Shown piece after piece: positions 8,485-17,018 of a stretch of 64,000 nt of DNA. The translations under genes were made by a program, and so were the position numbers. The notes below the pieces were generated by a model. That model was not told the origin of the DNA and did no database searches. It was given only the letters and a program-made list of their open reading frames with translations. How positions within the stretch are numbered: the stretch's first letter is position 1; the number at the start of each line of letters is the position of its first letter. This DNA comes from Leuconostoc mesenteroides subsp. mesenteroides (GTDB taxonomy: Bacteria > Bacillota > Bacilli > Lactobacillales > Lactobacillaceae): positions 1,473,501-1,537,500 of the forward strand of contig CP046062.1 of NCBI GenBank assembly GCA_009676745.1, given 5' to 3'.

Positions 8485-10989
8485 ATGGCAAAGAATGTCA
8501 ATGTAAAGTACGAAAACCCAGTTGTGCAATATCAAGATAATTTACTCCTGACAATAATCGGTGATGTGTGGGCTTACTATCAGTTAAAACCATTTCAAAT
8601 CAATGTCGCTAATGCACAAGATAAAAGCAATTTTAAAGAAACATTTGTTGATGTGTTTGAGCGTTTACAAAAATATGATGATGTTGATTTGAAGTTGATT
8701 CCAGTTGATATGGACTTGGCGGGGCGTATTCAAGGCACTAGTCCTGATTGGGCAAAAGATATAGCTGATGTGGCGCAATACTATATGGGTCAAGAAGAAG
8801 TCGATATTTTGGAAAGTGAATTTAAGCCAGCAATTCGTGATGAATTCTATATTGGTGTTAAGTTGAAAAATACCAGTGTTGGGGACGACTTAAAAGACAA
8901 GTTCCAGTTTGCCACAGATTTAATCTTGCGTAGATTGGCAGAAACCATGCGTTATCAGGTCAAGTTTGATGACAAATTCTTTGAACGTTATCAAACTATG
9001 AATGATGATGTACTTGGTATTTTGCGACCGCTAGATGCCGTTAAAATGTCCGAAGAAAAGTTAATCAATATGTTAGGCTCAACTTATCATCATCAAGGAA
9101 TGAAAGATTTTTCTAACATGCGTGATACGGCTTTTGATTTAGCAAAATTGGGTATTGTCAAACGTGAAACGCAGGAAGAAACAGACTATATTAGTCACTT
9201 GGTTTTGAATTTGCCTGATAGACTAGACAATTTAGCGCTTATTCCTGAATTACAATCGTTTAAATTTCCTGTTGAAGTTCATTTTAAAATCAATTTTCCA
9301 CAACGTGACGGTTTTAAAGGAATGAAACAAGAGACTAGAAGTTCAAAAGGAAAGTACAAAGATGAATTAGAAGATGCCTTGTCAAGTGATGATGATAGTT
9401 CAAAGCGTTCTCGAACAAATTATGCTTTAGCACAAGACTTGGCTGATGTTATGGATAGTAAAGATGCTTTTATGCAATGGCTGTTAGTTCTAGTAGTGCG
9501 TGATGATGATGTTAAGCAATTAAAAACTAAGATTAGAGAAATTAAAACACGATTATCTACCTTTAGTCGTGAAATAGAAGTTTTTCAACCTAGTTTTAAT
9601 CAAGAATTATTGTTGTATCAAAATCTGCCAGCGACTAATTTGGGCGTTTTTAAACGTTGGCGACAATTTACCAATGCGCCAGCCCTAGCCCAGTTGATGT
9701 TTGGTACTAGTCACGAATTAGGGTCTCGAACTGGCTTTTATATTGGACGTGTGTTAGATACAAACCGTTACTTTAGTGTCGATAGCGCCGTGGCATCTTC
9801 AAGAACATTGCTTTTAATCAACCCAGTGATTGCCAACAAAGGAATTGTTGGGGCGAAAACAGATAGTCCACACATAGCGATCACTGGCGATACCGGACAA
9901 GGAAAGTCATTCTTAGTTAAAATTCTGTTGAATTATCTTGCTATGTTCGATGTCAAGCTGTTGTACGTTGACCCTAAGCAAGAAGTGAGACGTTGGTTTA
10001 AAGCATCATTGGAAGATAATGAAAACCCGTTTTTCACTAAGCTGATGAATTCATTTCATTATGTGACTTTGAATGCCAATGATAGTGCTAACCGTGGTGT
10101 TCTTGACCCAATGCTTACTTTGAACAGTAAAAGTACAGTTGATGAAATACCTAGTGTCTTGACGTTGGTTAAGGAAATGTTGGTACAAGTTCGGTCAATC
10201 TCACAAGATATGGAACTTGATACGGCTTTGACGAATGCAATTAAGCAAGTTTGTAATCAACGATTAGCAGGCGAACAAGTTGGTACAATGGCGATTATCG
10301 AAATTCTAAAAGCTGGCAATGAGAAGTCACAACAGTTAGCGAATTATTATGAGAGTGTCATTCCTGATAGTATGTTAAAACTTGCTTTTAGTAACGGACA
10401 AACGGATAGTATCGAATTTAATAATCAACGGACAATTTTAGAAGTGACGGGTTTGGACTTGCCACACGCTGAACAAGAAGTACGTAGTTACACTGAAACA
10501 CAAAAATATTCGGTATCGATTATGTTGGCATTAGGTAAGTACCTTGAAAAATTTGGACGTGAAGACACGAAACGATTTAGTGCTGAAATTATTGATGAAG
10601 CGTGGATATTTAACGCTTCGCCTGCTGGACGTAAAGTCTTGGACGGCATCAAGCGTTTGGGTCGTTCTGAAAACAATATGCTGATATATTCCACTCAAAG
10701 AGTTGGTGATGTCAATGATGAAAAGAGTAACGGTCAATATGGACAAATATTTGCCTTTGATAGCGCTGATGATAGTGAGCGTGAAAATATCTTGCGACAT
10801 TTTGGTTTGCCAGTGAATAAATCAAATATGGATATGTTAAAAGACCTGAAAAAGGGTCAATGTTTGTTTAGGGATATTTATGGTCGTGTCGGTAAGGTGG
10901 TTATCCATTCGTTATTTGAAGAATGGACGAAAGCCTTTAAGACAGTTGATAAGAACGCTGGTGCGGAGCTTGAAGCAAAGTACGGATAA
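8485..10989 (+). CDS. VirB4-like ATPase of the mating channel (ConE / Tn916 Orf16 family)
   Basis: 834 residues, the usual length of ConE/TcpF-type proteins. An N-terminal domain of about 400 residues is followed by a RecA-like ATPase: Walker A GDTGQGKS near residue 470, an adjacent VDPKQE segment, Walker B IIDEAW near residue 700, and YSTQR as motif III. It is predicted to be cytoplasmic, held at the membrane by the TcpE-like protein, and to power assembly or substrate passage. AGAAAGGTAGG lies upstream. All ATPase motifs look intact. Confidence 0.88.
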   Translation: MAKNVNVKYENPVVQYQDNLLLTIIGDVWAYYQLKPFQINVANAQDKSNFKETFVDVFERLQKYDDVDLKLIPVDMDLAGRIQGTSPDWAKDIADVAQYYMGQEEVDILESEFKPAIRDEFYIGVKLKNTSVGDDLKDKFQFATDLILRRLAETMRYQVKFDDKFFERYQTMNDDVLGILRPLDAVKMSEEKLINMLGSTYHHQGMKDFSNMRDTAFDLAKLGIVKRETQEETDYISHLVLNLPDRLDNLALIPELQSFKFPVEVHFKINFPQRDGFKGMKQETRSSKGKYKDELEDALSSDDDSSKRSRTNYALAQDLADVMDSKDAFMQWLLVLVVRDDDVKQLKTKIREIKTRLSTFSREIEVFQPSFNQELLLYQNLPATNLGVFKRWRQFTNAPALAQLMFGTSHELGSRTGFYIGRVLDTNRYFSVDSAVASSRTLLLINPVIANKGIVGAKTDSPHIAITGDTGQGKSFLVKILLNYLAMFDVKLLYVDPKQEVRRWFKASLEDNENPFFTKLMNSFHYVTLNANDSANRGVLDPMLTLNSKSTVDEIPSVLTLVKEMLVQVRSISQDMELDTALTNAIKQVCNQRLAGEQVGTMAIIEILKAGNEKSQQLANYYESVIPDSMLKLAFSNGQTDSIEFNNQRTILEVTGLDLPHAEQEVRSYTETQKYSVSIMLALGKYLEKFGREDTKRFSAEIIDEAWIFNASPAGRKVLDGIKRLGRSENNMLIYSTQRVGDVNDEKSNGQYGQIFAFDSADDSERENILRHFGLPVNKSNMDMLKDLKKGQCLFRDIYGRVGKVVIHSLFEEWTKAFKTVDKNAGAELEAKYG

Positions 10990-11006
10990 GAAAGTAGGAA
11001 CTAATA

Positions 11007-11333
11007 ATGAATGTTGTATTTTTAGTGATTGTTGGGGTTGGCATTTGGTATGTGTATTTTAGACATGATGCCGAATTGAAAAAATTAGATCAGTTGGCAC
11101 AAGATATTTATAAGACAAAAGACTTGGCAATTACTATGCCACAGGCTAGTGATTTGTCAAAAGATATTCAAGAGACAACTGGTGTGATTACTGGTAAGAC
11201 AGTGACTGCTTTTGATAAAAAGCAACTTACTTTAAAGATTGAAGCCAGTGGTTATACAATTACGGTTATTTTGGATAAAAAGCGAGATGTGGTTCGCTTT
11301 GATGTAACGAACAGAGGTAAGGTTGATGACTAA
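11007..11333 (+). CDS. Small single-helix membrane protein of the transfer operon
   Basis: 108 residues with a hydrophobic N-terminus (about 2-18) and a charged, possibly extracellular domain containing several Thr-Gly-Lys and beta-prone stretches. Only 17 bases separate it from the VirB4-like gene, so it is co-transcribed. I do not recognise the family. Confidence 0.6.
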   Translation: MNVVFLVIVGVGIWYVYFRHDAELKKLDQLAQDIYKTKDLAITMPQASDLSKDIQETTGVITGKTVTAFDKKQLTLKIEASGYTITVILDKKRDVVRFDVTNRGKVDD

Positions 11334-11688
11334 AGTTGATTTTACAATGGCAGATTTACAAAGTACAATGCTTGGTTATTCCGAGGGTATGCTTGTGAAT
11401 GAAGATGTTTCACGGAAAGCTAAACGTGCTTATAAGTTATTTCATGATAAGTATTTAGCAATCAAAGACCAAATCAAAGATTTTGATGAAGCAAGATATG
11501 CTTTTATTTATCATGATATGTCGTTAGAGTATTTTGCAAAACAAGCAAAGTTAATGGTTAGAGCAGGTAATTATAATAGCTTAGATATTTTTGGTAATTA
11601 TCTTGAATATATTGATAGCTACAATGAATTATCGGCATTGATTAGAAATGATTATGTGCCTGTTAAAAGTGATGAAAAAGAGGTTTAA
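11326..11688 (+). CDS. Small soluble protein of the transfer operon, unknown function
   Basis: 120 residues, no membrane segment, predicted mostly helical, rich in Tyr, Lys and Asp. The ATG at 11326 (preceded by AGGTAAGG) overlaps the previous gene by 8 bases; a TTG three bases earlier is less likely. Tight coupling supports a real gene. No family is recognised. Confidence 0.55.
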   Translation: MTKVDFTMADLQSTMLGYSEGMLVNEDVSRKAKRAYKLFHDKYLAIKDQIKDFDEARYAFIYHDMSLEYFAKQAKLMVRAGNYNSLDIFGNYLEYIDSYNELSALIRNDYVPVKSDEKEV

Positions 11689-11690
11689 TC

Positions 11691-11945
11691 ATGAGTGAAT
11701 TTAAAAAGTATCGTATGACACGTAAAAATGTGTTGTTGTTAGCTCAAGCAATTATCAATGTTCATGGAAAGATTGCTTGGCAAGATTATGCTAGTGATAG
11801 TCCTTATCCCGACCAACATAGTCTTACTTTGAATGAGATTAAGGGCAGTCCTCAAAAATTTGAACGATTTAGAAATGAATTCACACATCAAATGTATGAT
11901 TATGTCATCAATGATGAGATGCAGAGATTGGAGAGTGAACGTTAA
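11691..11945 (+). CDS. Small protein of unknown function
   Basis: 84 residues, soluble, with a mixed charged composition and a helical C-terminus (about 55-84). It starts two bases after the upstream stop codon; the ribosome site AAGAGG lies in the end of the previous gene. The stop codon overlaps the start of the next gene. I see no recognisable domain. Confidence 0.55.
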   Translation: MSEFKKYRMTRKNVLLLAQAIINVHGKIAWQDYASDSPYPDQHSLTLNEIKGSPQKFERFRNEFTHQMYDYVINDEMQRLESER

Positions 11946-12256
11946 TGTTTGGCTTAACAGTTGATGAATTTAAACAATCTTATTTTCCGAAGTATAGAGA
12001 GAGCGGTGTTATTACTATTGCTGATGTAAAAGATGCTAAGCGTTGTTCTGATAAATTTCATGATTTTTTAGTGAATAGTGTTTTTTATTCTAGTGTGGCT
12101 TGCTTTAGGGTTTATGATAATGAATTATTTGGTTTTTACAAACAAGCTGAAAGATGTTTGAAGTCAGGTAAGACAGATGCTTCAAACATTGAAGTTGAGT
12201 GGCGTTTATTGGCTGGTAGTGGCTTGACGTGTCGTCGTTTTCTATCGGGTAATTGA
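11945..12256 (+). CDS. Small protein of unknown function
   Basis: 103 residues, soluble, with four Cys residues spread through the chain and a C-terminal segment WRLLAGSGLTCRRFL. It starts on the last base of the previous stop codon (TAATG). It is one of four consecutive small unrecognised genes between the VirB4-like and FtsK-like ATPases, where ICEs of this family usually carry element-specific genes. Confidence 0.55.
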   Translation: MFGLTVDEFKQSYFPKYRESGVITIADVKDAKRCSDKFHDFLVNSVFYSSVACFRVYDNELFGFYKQAERCLKSGKTDASNIEVEWRLLAGSGLTCRRFLSGN

Positions 12257-12270
12257 TAAGGGGTACATTT

Positions 12271-12438
12271 ATGAATTGGATAGACTTATTAAAATATTTT
12301 TTGATTAGTTTCTTTATCTGGTTTAATTACATTATATTTGTTGAGAAAGGGGAAGATTGGAAATTAAGTTTGGTAGCGTTTATTTGGGGTTTTGGTTTTT
12401 TTTCAAGTTTGATTTATTTTTTTTCTTTGAATTTGTAA
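12271..12438 (+). CDS. Small two-helix membrane protein
   Basis: 55 residues, nearly all hydrophobic and aromatic, with two membrane segments separated by VEKGEDWK. The ATG at 12271 has AAGGGG 8 bases before it; a TTG at 12253 overlaps the upstream gene and is less likely. It precedes the coupling ATPase gene, so a helper role there is possible. Confidence 0.55.
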   Translation: MNWIDLLKYFLISFFIWFNYIIFVEKGEDWKLSLVAFIWGFGFFSSLIYFFSLNL

Positions 12439-12464
12439 TGTTTAATATGTTGGAGGAATAGTTA

Positions 12465-13841
12465 GTGTTTAAGAAAATTAAATACAGCGATCAGTATTTA
12501 GCAAAGACTTTATTTAAAAGGACTTTGCTTTTTGTTTGGTTTGTAGTAACAGTTTGTTTTGGTTTTTGGTATTTAAACATTTTTCAAGCCTTGATGCAAG
12601 GACAATATAGTTGGTGGTATTTGTTGCCTATTGTGTTAAGCATCTTGTTGACTGGTTTGTTTGGTTGGGGTTTTTTTTGGTTTTACAAGAATTATGCCCC
12701 AGAACATTCCGACTTTATTTCAAAGTACCTGAAAACAGTTGAATTACGCCAGATGATAAGCCTGTTGATTGTTTCCAAAGGGTTCTTTGATACTGCTAGT
12801 GATGATAATGGGACATTTATAGCTTATTTCCCAAAATTAAAATTAAAGGTATTACACAAAACAGGTCAACTGATTTTACAAGAGCCAGTAGACGGCCAGA
12901 AATACATGGAAAGTTTTTCTAAAAATGAGTTTGATAATGTTGTTGAAACAGCATTACTCGCTGATAGACAAACAAGTGAATTTAGTAAAAATAAAATGAT
13001 TAGTACCTTTGCTTTTGACCCGATTAAGTTTAGAAGACAGTTAGAAGAATTGAAACCTAAAAAAGGGTTATTGCAAATTTCAAAGGGTATTGATTGGAAG
13101 TATGATACTTTCTACAATGCTTTACTATCAGGTAACGTTGGTACTGGTAAATCTTATACTATGTTTGCGATTATTGGGCAGTTATTACAGGTTACTAAAT
13201 TTGTTTATATCATTGACCCAAAACGGTCTGATTTAGCTGGTTTAAAACATGTACCTGAATTAAAAAATAATGTTTTTAGTGTGGCATCTGAAATCAATCA
13301 AGCTGTGATAGATTTTTATACTAAAATGATGGCTCGTGCTGAAAAAATTGAAGCAATTAAAGCATCGGGTAAAGTTGGGACTTATAAAGATTTTGGGTTT
13401 ACACCTTATTTTTTAGTGTTTGATGAATTTGGTGCTTATTATGAAATGAATGATAGATTGGCTTATGATGACCCAACTAAAGCTAGTTATGAGACAGCAA
13501 TGTCAAATCTTAGAGAGATTGCTATGTTGGGACGTGAACTAGGTTTTTATATTTTAATTGGTATGCAAAGACCTGATGCAGGCACGTTACCTATGGCAAT
13601 ACGTAACCAATTGAATATGCGTATTAACATTGGTGTGCCAACACCTGAAATTGAAAAAATGGTATTCCCTGATAATGAAAAGCAGTTGCGCCCTTTGTCA
13701 TCTAGTTTGAAAGGTTGGGGCTTTATTAAGATTGGGGACAGTCAAGTCAGGTCATTCTTTGCACCAGAAGTACCAAAAGATTTTAATTTACATGAATACA
13801 TGCGTGAAAATATCGCAATAAGAGAAAGACAGGGAAAATAA
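12465..13841 (+). CDS. FtsK/SpoIIIE-type coupling ATPase (TcpA / Tn916 Orf21-like)
   Basis: 458 residues starting at GTG, 7 bases after GGAGGAA. Two N-terminal membrane helices (about 20-40 and 55-75) are followed by an FtsK-type motor: Walker A GNVGTGKS near residue 222 and Walker B LVFDEFGAYY near 317, then an IGMQRPD motif. TcpA and Orf21 are the coupling proteins that bring relaxase-bound DNA to the channel in this superfamily, and the MobT relaxase follows 1.3 kb downstream. Motifs and length are normal. Confidence 0.87.
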   Translation: MFKKIKYSDQYLAKTLFKRTLLFVWFVVTVCFGFWYLNIFQALMQGQYSWWYLLPIVLSILLTGLFGWGFFWFYKNYAPEHSDFISKYLKTVELRQMISLLIVSKGFFDTASDDNGTFIAYFPKLKLKVLHKTGQLILQEPVDGQKYMESFSKNEFDNVVETALLADRQTSEFSKNKMISTFAFDPIKFRRQLEELKPKKGLLQISKGIDWKYDTFYNALLSGNVGTGKSYTMFAIIGQLLQVTKFVYIIDPKRSDLAGLKHVPELKNNVFSVASEINQAVIDFYTKMMARAEKIEAIKASGKVGTYKDFGFTPYFLVFDEFGAYYEMNDRLAYDDPTKASYETAMSNLREIAMLGRELGFYILIGMQRPDAGTLPMAIRNQLNMRINIGVPTPEIEKMVFPDNEKQLRPLSSSLKGWGFIKIGDSQVRSFFAPEVPKDFNLHEYMRENIAIRERQGK

Positions 13842-14152
13842 TGGCAGATGATATTATGGCAATTGAGCGAACTAGGTTAAGTCTAGTGAATGGTTCAAGA
13901 AATATGTCGTTGATGTTGGATAAGTTACGTTCGATTGATGCCAATGAAATGGCTAACATTAGAAATATTGTTAAGAATATTGATGTTGAAAGTGGCGCAA
14001 TTGAAAATGAAAAAGCGTTACGATTTATTACAGAAATAAGAGATGTTGATGTTTTTAATTTTACACAGGATATTGTCGATTTGATGAAGCATATTGAAAG
14101 TTCGCAAGAACAGTTAGATGCGTACATCAAAGAGTTTAGAAAATTGGTCTAA
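13841..14152 (+). CDS. Small helical protein of unknown function
   Basis: 103 residues, soluble, helical, rich in Asn, Ile, Asp and Arg, with no cysteines. Its ATG overlaps the stop codon of the coupling ATPase (TAATG), so the two are coupled. Its place between coupling protein and oriT suggests an accessory role in DNA processing, which is inference only. Confidence 0.55.
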   Translation: MADDIMAIERTRLSLVNGSRNMSLMLDKLRSIDANEMANIRNIVKNIDVESGAIENEKALRFITEIRDVDVFNFTQDIVDLMKHIESSQEQLDAYIKEFRKLV

Positions 14153-14312
14153 AACAAGTTTACTTGTGAAATTTTAAAAATGACGTGATGAAATAGGCGT
14201 TTTAAGGACTTTGTGAAAGGTTTTGAAAATGTTCTATTTTTTAGTGCTTTAAAACGTTGATATAGCGTTACTTTTTATAGCGTACCTTATGTAAACCTTG
14301 ATTGGTCTAGTA
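14142..14312 (+). repeat. Structured element A (copy of 38676-38850, inverted); candidate single-strand origin
   Basis: This stretch of about 170 bases matches the reverse complement of 38676-38850 in blocks: ATTGGTCTAAAAC, ACTTGTGAAATTTTAAAAA, GACTTTGTGAAAG and ACGTTGATATAGCGTTACTTT. Between the conserved blocks, the arms around GACTTTGTGAAAG differ in sequence in the two copies but still form a stem, which points to a selected structure. TAGCGT, the CS-6-type hexamer known from single-strand origins of rolling-circle replicons, occurs twice. A single-strand origin used after MobT nicking is a reasonable guess; Tn916 and ICEBs1 have one. The first bases overlap the end of the upstream gene. 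Confidence 0.5.
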
Positions 14313-14329
14313 GAAAATAGGAGTTAGAA

Positions 14330-14389
14330 ATGATGAAATACCACGCAAGAAGTCCAACACTTAGCATCTGTGTTTGGCTTTGCTGTTAA
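14330..14389 (+). CDS. Possible 19-residue leader peptide
   Basis: ATGATGAAATACC opens a 19-codon frame ending in TAA, with TAGGAG 6 bases before the first ATG. The peptide ends hydrophobic and Cys-rich (LSICVWLCC). Good spacing of the ribosome site is the only support. It could be a translated leader for the next gene or chance. Confidence 0.25.
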   Translation: MMKYHARSPTLSICVWLCC

Positions 14390-14431
14390 TTAAATATTTG
14401 TAGTTTAAAAAGAAAAAGTAGGTAAAAAATT

Positions 14432-14728
14432 ATGGCTTTAGAAGTTAAAAAAATTCAATCTTTGTCCGCTCAATCAATTGAAGATTTGAAGGCAATTGAA
14501 AAGATAGGTGGACTTGAACACCTTGCTCAACTAAGTGATGAACTTAAAAAAGCAATGGCAGATGAGGAACAGTTACGTGCTGTTAGCCCAATGCTTCCAC
14601 CTTACTTTGCAGAACTACGTAAAAATTTAGGTTTTTTGCTTGGTACGGCTAAGTCTTTGCAGACACACGGTGTCAATCGTACAAAGGATATTGAGGGTCT
14701 TTTGGATCAACTGTCACATATTAAGTAA
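14432..14728 (+). CDS. Small helical protein next to oriT, unknown function
   Basis: 98 residues, soluble and almost fully helical, rich in Leu, Lys, Glu and Ala. AAGTAGG lies 10 bases before the ATG. It stands alone between element A and the oriT region, the usual place for a relaxosome accessory or regulatory protein, but no such family is recognised. Confidence 0.55.
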   Translation: MALEVKKIQSLSAQSIEDLKAIEKIGGLEHLAQLSDELKKAMADEEQLRAVSPMLPPYFAELRKNLGFLLGTAKSLQTHGVNRTKDIEGLLDQLSHIK

Positions 14729-14804
14729 GTAACTATTGTTAAAGCTCTAGTCTTTTACAGCAAATGTCCTGTGAGAGACCGGGGCTTTATGTACATAGTG
14801 ACTT

Positions 14805-14947
14805 TATTTTAGGCGTGGCTCGACCAAAGGAAGAGACAGTGCCACGCCCAGCCCTAGCGTAGCGTTGGGGCTGGGTGCGTGGTCGCTGTTAAGCAAATGC
14901 AAAGCATTTGTAAGCGACTGGCACATGCGCCAAAAATAAAGTCACCA
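14805..14947. repeat. Long nested inverted repeat beside oriT
   Basis: TGACTTTATTTTAGGCG and CGCCAAAAATAAAGTCA form outer arms of about 17 bases. Inside are CAGCCC/GGGGCTG around TAGCGTAGCGT, and CAAATGC/GCATTTG with a 3-base loop. The whole could fold into a branched structure next to the MobT nick region. The core GCGTAGCG recurs in the islands at 42.6, 42.76 and 45.87 kb. Confidence 0.6.
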
Positions 14948-14954
14948 AAAAGGC

Positions 14955-14986
14955 TTTAACCCCCAGTTACTAACAGGGGGGTTAAA
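14955..14986 (+). other. oriT: Origin of transfer (oriT) for the MobT relaxase
   Basis: TTTAACCCCC (14955-14964) and GGGGGGTTAAA (14976-14986) are inverted arms around AGTTACTAACA. As I recall the literature, the ICEBs1 and Tn916 origins share the layout ACCCCCC, then a short spacer ending in CTAACA, then GGGGGGT, which this site matches closely. It lies 130 bases before the mobT-like gene, as expected. Confidence 0.82.
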
Positions 14987-15061
14987 CCGGTAAAAACGCT
15001 GAAAGCGTCAACCCAATATGGGGAACAAACGCCGGTATGAAGCCATTTAGAACAAAAAACA

Positions 15062-15097
15062 AAAATGTCCCTTTGAAAGTACCAAATGGGACATTTT
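15062..15097 (+). terminator. Hairpin before the mobT-like gene (terminator or attenuator)
   Basis: AAAATGTCCC (15062-15071) and GGGACATTTT (15088-15097) are perfect 10-base arms with a 16-base loop. The hairpin ends 11 bases before the ribosome site AAAGGAAAG of the relaxase gene, so it could stop read-through or limit translation of the relaxase. Confidence 0.6.
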
Positions 15098-15114
15098 AAA
15101 AAAGGAAAGCCGAC

Positions 15115-16743
15115 ATGATAACGATTAACAATGAGCCAACAGCTTATACACCTATATTTCTAGGCACAACACAACATAGTTTACGGTTATCGTTGGAAAT
15201 ACTTATCATGGTTGGTATGAAATTGAATGATGAAATTGTTGAGACTTATAACGTAACTGTACCAGCCATTGAATTGGGACAATTACCTAATATCGGTAGT
15301 CAGATTGCGATTGATGAAATTACTGGTAGTGAATTATCAGGCTTTAAGGCAAAACTTAAACAGTCTGATGCAAAAATACAAAATACGGCTTCAACTGAAT
15401 TAGAAAAATTAGTCGATTTAAAAAACGTTGGTCGATACCAACTATTGAAAGGGAAAAATATTATGACACAAGATTTAAATGCACCAGAACTAACAAATGA
15501 TAATTTAATATTGATGCGACAACTGCTTGGGATAACACAACAAGAATTAGCTACTGCACTGGATATTAGTAGAAAAACAGTTACTCGTTTTGAAAATGGA
15601 GAACAAAAAATATCAGATAAGTTTGTTGATAAATTGTTAGTAGCCTATCCAGATTTAGCAGAAAGCATTGAAGTACAATTCGATTGGGTTTCATTAACGT
15701 TCCCAGATTTAACTTCAAAGCAAGTGATTGCTGATGTGTTACGTTTGCAGGAAAATTTGTTTTTAGAACGTCCTACGTCTCAAAACTTTTATACTCGTGA
15801 AATGGCATTTGCTGGCGAAAAAAATATTTACATACAAGACTTTGCGCCAGTGAAAAACCCAGAAACACAGGCTATGGATCAAAAATTTGGGACAACGCTT
15901 TATTTAACTGGTAAAGGCACACGGCTGTTTGAAAAAGCTTTGTTAGAGCAGAGTATGAATTGGCATGACTTTTTTGCAAAAGCACGATTATATCGGGGGC
16001 ATCTAACACGATTAGATATTGCAATCAATGATAAATGGGGTCTGCTGAACATGAATGACCTTGTTAAGGCTGTACAGGAAAAGCGTTTTTGGAGTAAATC
16101 AAAGTCTTATGCAGTGCATGGCAACGTTGATGACGGCTGGACGGTTGATTTTGGTAAGTCGCCTTTTGTTATCCGTGCCTATGATAAGCACAAAGAACAA
16201 GCTAATAAAGGCTATGACACTGATGTAAAAACTCGTGTGGAATTAGAATTGCATCAAGATAAAGCAGAGTATGTCCTTGATGAGTGGCTTAATCAAGATA
16301 AGAAATTGGTGGATATAACCTTTGATATTTTGTATACCTATTTGTGGTTTACTAATGGCAAAATTGATGACCAACAATTGAAATCAGATACAGTGCGTGA
16401 TGAGATTGAAGCAACGGTTGAGCCGATGCCTGCTTGGTCGTTACTAACAGCTTTAGGCAAGAAAATGAAATTTGTTAGAGAGCCAAAAAAGCAAAGTGTT
16501 GAGCGTATTGAAAAATGGGTTTTACAGTCGGTTGTGCCTAGTCTAGCGGTATTGAAGAAAACAGGACATTGGCATGAAATCATTGAAGCAATCAATGCAG
16601 TGGAATTATCGGCTGAACACGAAAAACTGGTTATGGCAACTACTAAAAATGCGATTACACAGGCAAGTAAGCAGTTAAATATCAACTTTGAAAAGCCGAC
16701 TAAAAAATACAACGAAGATGATGAACAAGGAAAGGGGGCATGA
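15115..16743 (+). CDS. mobT: MobT-family (Rep_trans) relaxase with N-terminal extension and XRE helix-turn-helix
   Basis: 542 residues, longer than Tn916 Orf20 or ICEBs1 NicK. Residues 1-115 are an unrecognised extension. Residues about 130-175 form an XRE-type helix-turn-helix (GITQQELATALDISRKTVTRF). Residues about 185-430 are the Rep_trans domain, with the conserved YRGHLTRLDIAIND and a later EIDDKK-rich tail typical of these rolling-circle-like relaxases. It would nick the adjacent oriT and may drive element replication. An in-frame ATG at 15463 has its own GAAAGGG and would give a 426-residue form of the usual family size. Expression is probably limited by the hairpin upstream. Confidence 0.85.
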   Translation: MITINNEPTAYTPIFLGTTQHSLRLSLEILIMVGMKLNDEIVETYNVTVPAIELGQLPNIGSQIAIDEITGSELSGFKAKLKQSDAKIQNTASTELEKLVDLKNVGRYQLLKGKNIMTQDLNAPELTNDNLILMRQLLGITQQELATALDISRKTVTRFENGEQKISDKFVDKLLVAYPDLAESIEVQFDWVSLTFPDLTSKQVIADVLRLQENLFLERPTSQNFYTREMAFAGEKNIYIQDFAPVKNPETQAMDQKFGTTLYLTGKGTRLFEKALLEQSMNWHDFFAKARLYRGHLTRLDIAINDKWGLLNMNDLVKAVQEKRFWSKSKSYAVHGNVDDGWTVDFGKSPFVIRAYDKHKEQANKGYDTDVKTRVELELHQDKAEYVLDEWLNQDKKLVDITFDILYTYLWFTNGKIDDQQLKSDTVRDEIEATVEPMPAWSLLTALGKKMKFVREPKKQSVERIEKWVLQSVVPSLAVLKKTGHWHEIIEAINAVELSAEHEKLVMATTKNAITQASKQLNINFEKPTKKYNEDDEQGKGA

Positions 16744-16931
16744 TAATGTATAAAGCAGTTGGTTGGCATTCAAAGAATGAGTACATGATAGGCACTACGC
16801 TAGCAGATGTGATGCGTAAGTTACAAAAGGAATATCCAGCACCTAGACGTACTATGAGTACTCAACAAATTTATAGTGAACCATTACGAATTATTGATGA
16901 AACTGGTAAAGATAAACAGTATTTACCCTAA
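16740..16931 (+). CDS. Small protein coupled to the relaxase gene
   Basis: 63 residues, basic and soluble, without a recognised domain. Its ATG overlaps the relaxase stop codon and is preceded by AAGGGGG; a second ATG at 16746 is also possible. Translational coupling to the relaxase suggests a relaxosome helper (inference). Confidence 0.5.
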   Translation: MIMYKAVGWHSKNEYMIGTTLADVMRKLQKEYPAPRRTMSTQQIYSEPLRIIDETGKDKQYLP

Positions 16932-16952
16932 ATAATTTAGAGTGTTTAACTG

Positions 16953-16981
16953 TTGACTAAGGGAACAACTGTTCGTATAAT
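16953..16981 (+). promoter_or_regulatory. LexA-controlled promoter (SOS box) of the 86-residue gene
   Basis: TTGACT (16953-16958) and TATAAT (16976-16981) are separated by 17 bases. Between them sits GGAACAACTGTTCG (16962-16975), matching the Gram-positive LexA core GAAC-N4-GTTC. The same arrangement occurs before the polymerase gene at 39.24 kb. Confidence 0.85.
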
Positions 16982-17018
16982 AGTTATAGTAAATAAAACG
17001 ACTGGAGCTGTTTGAGCT

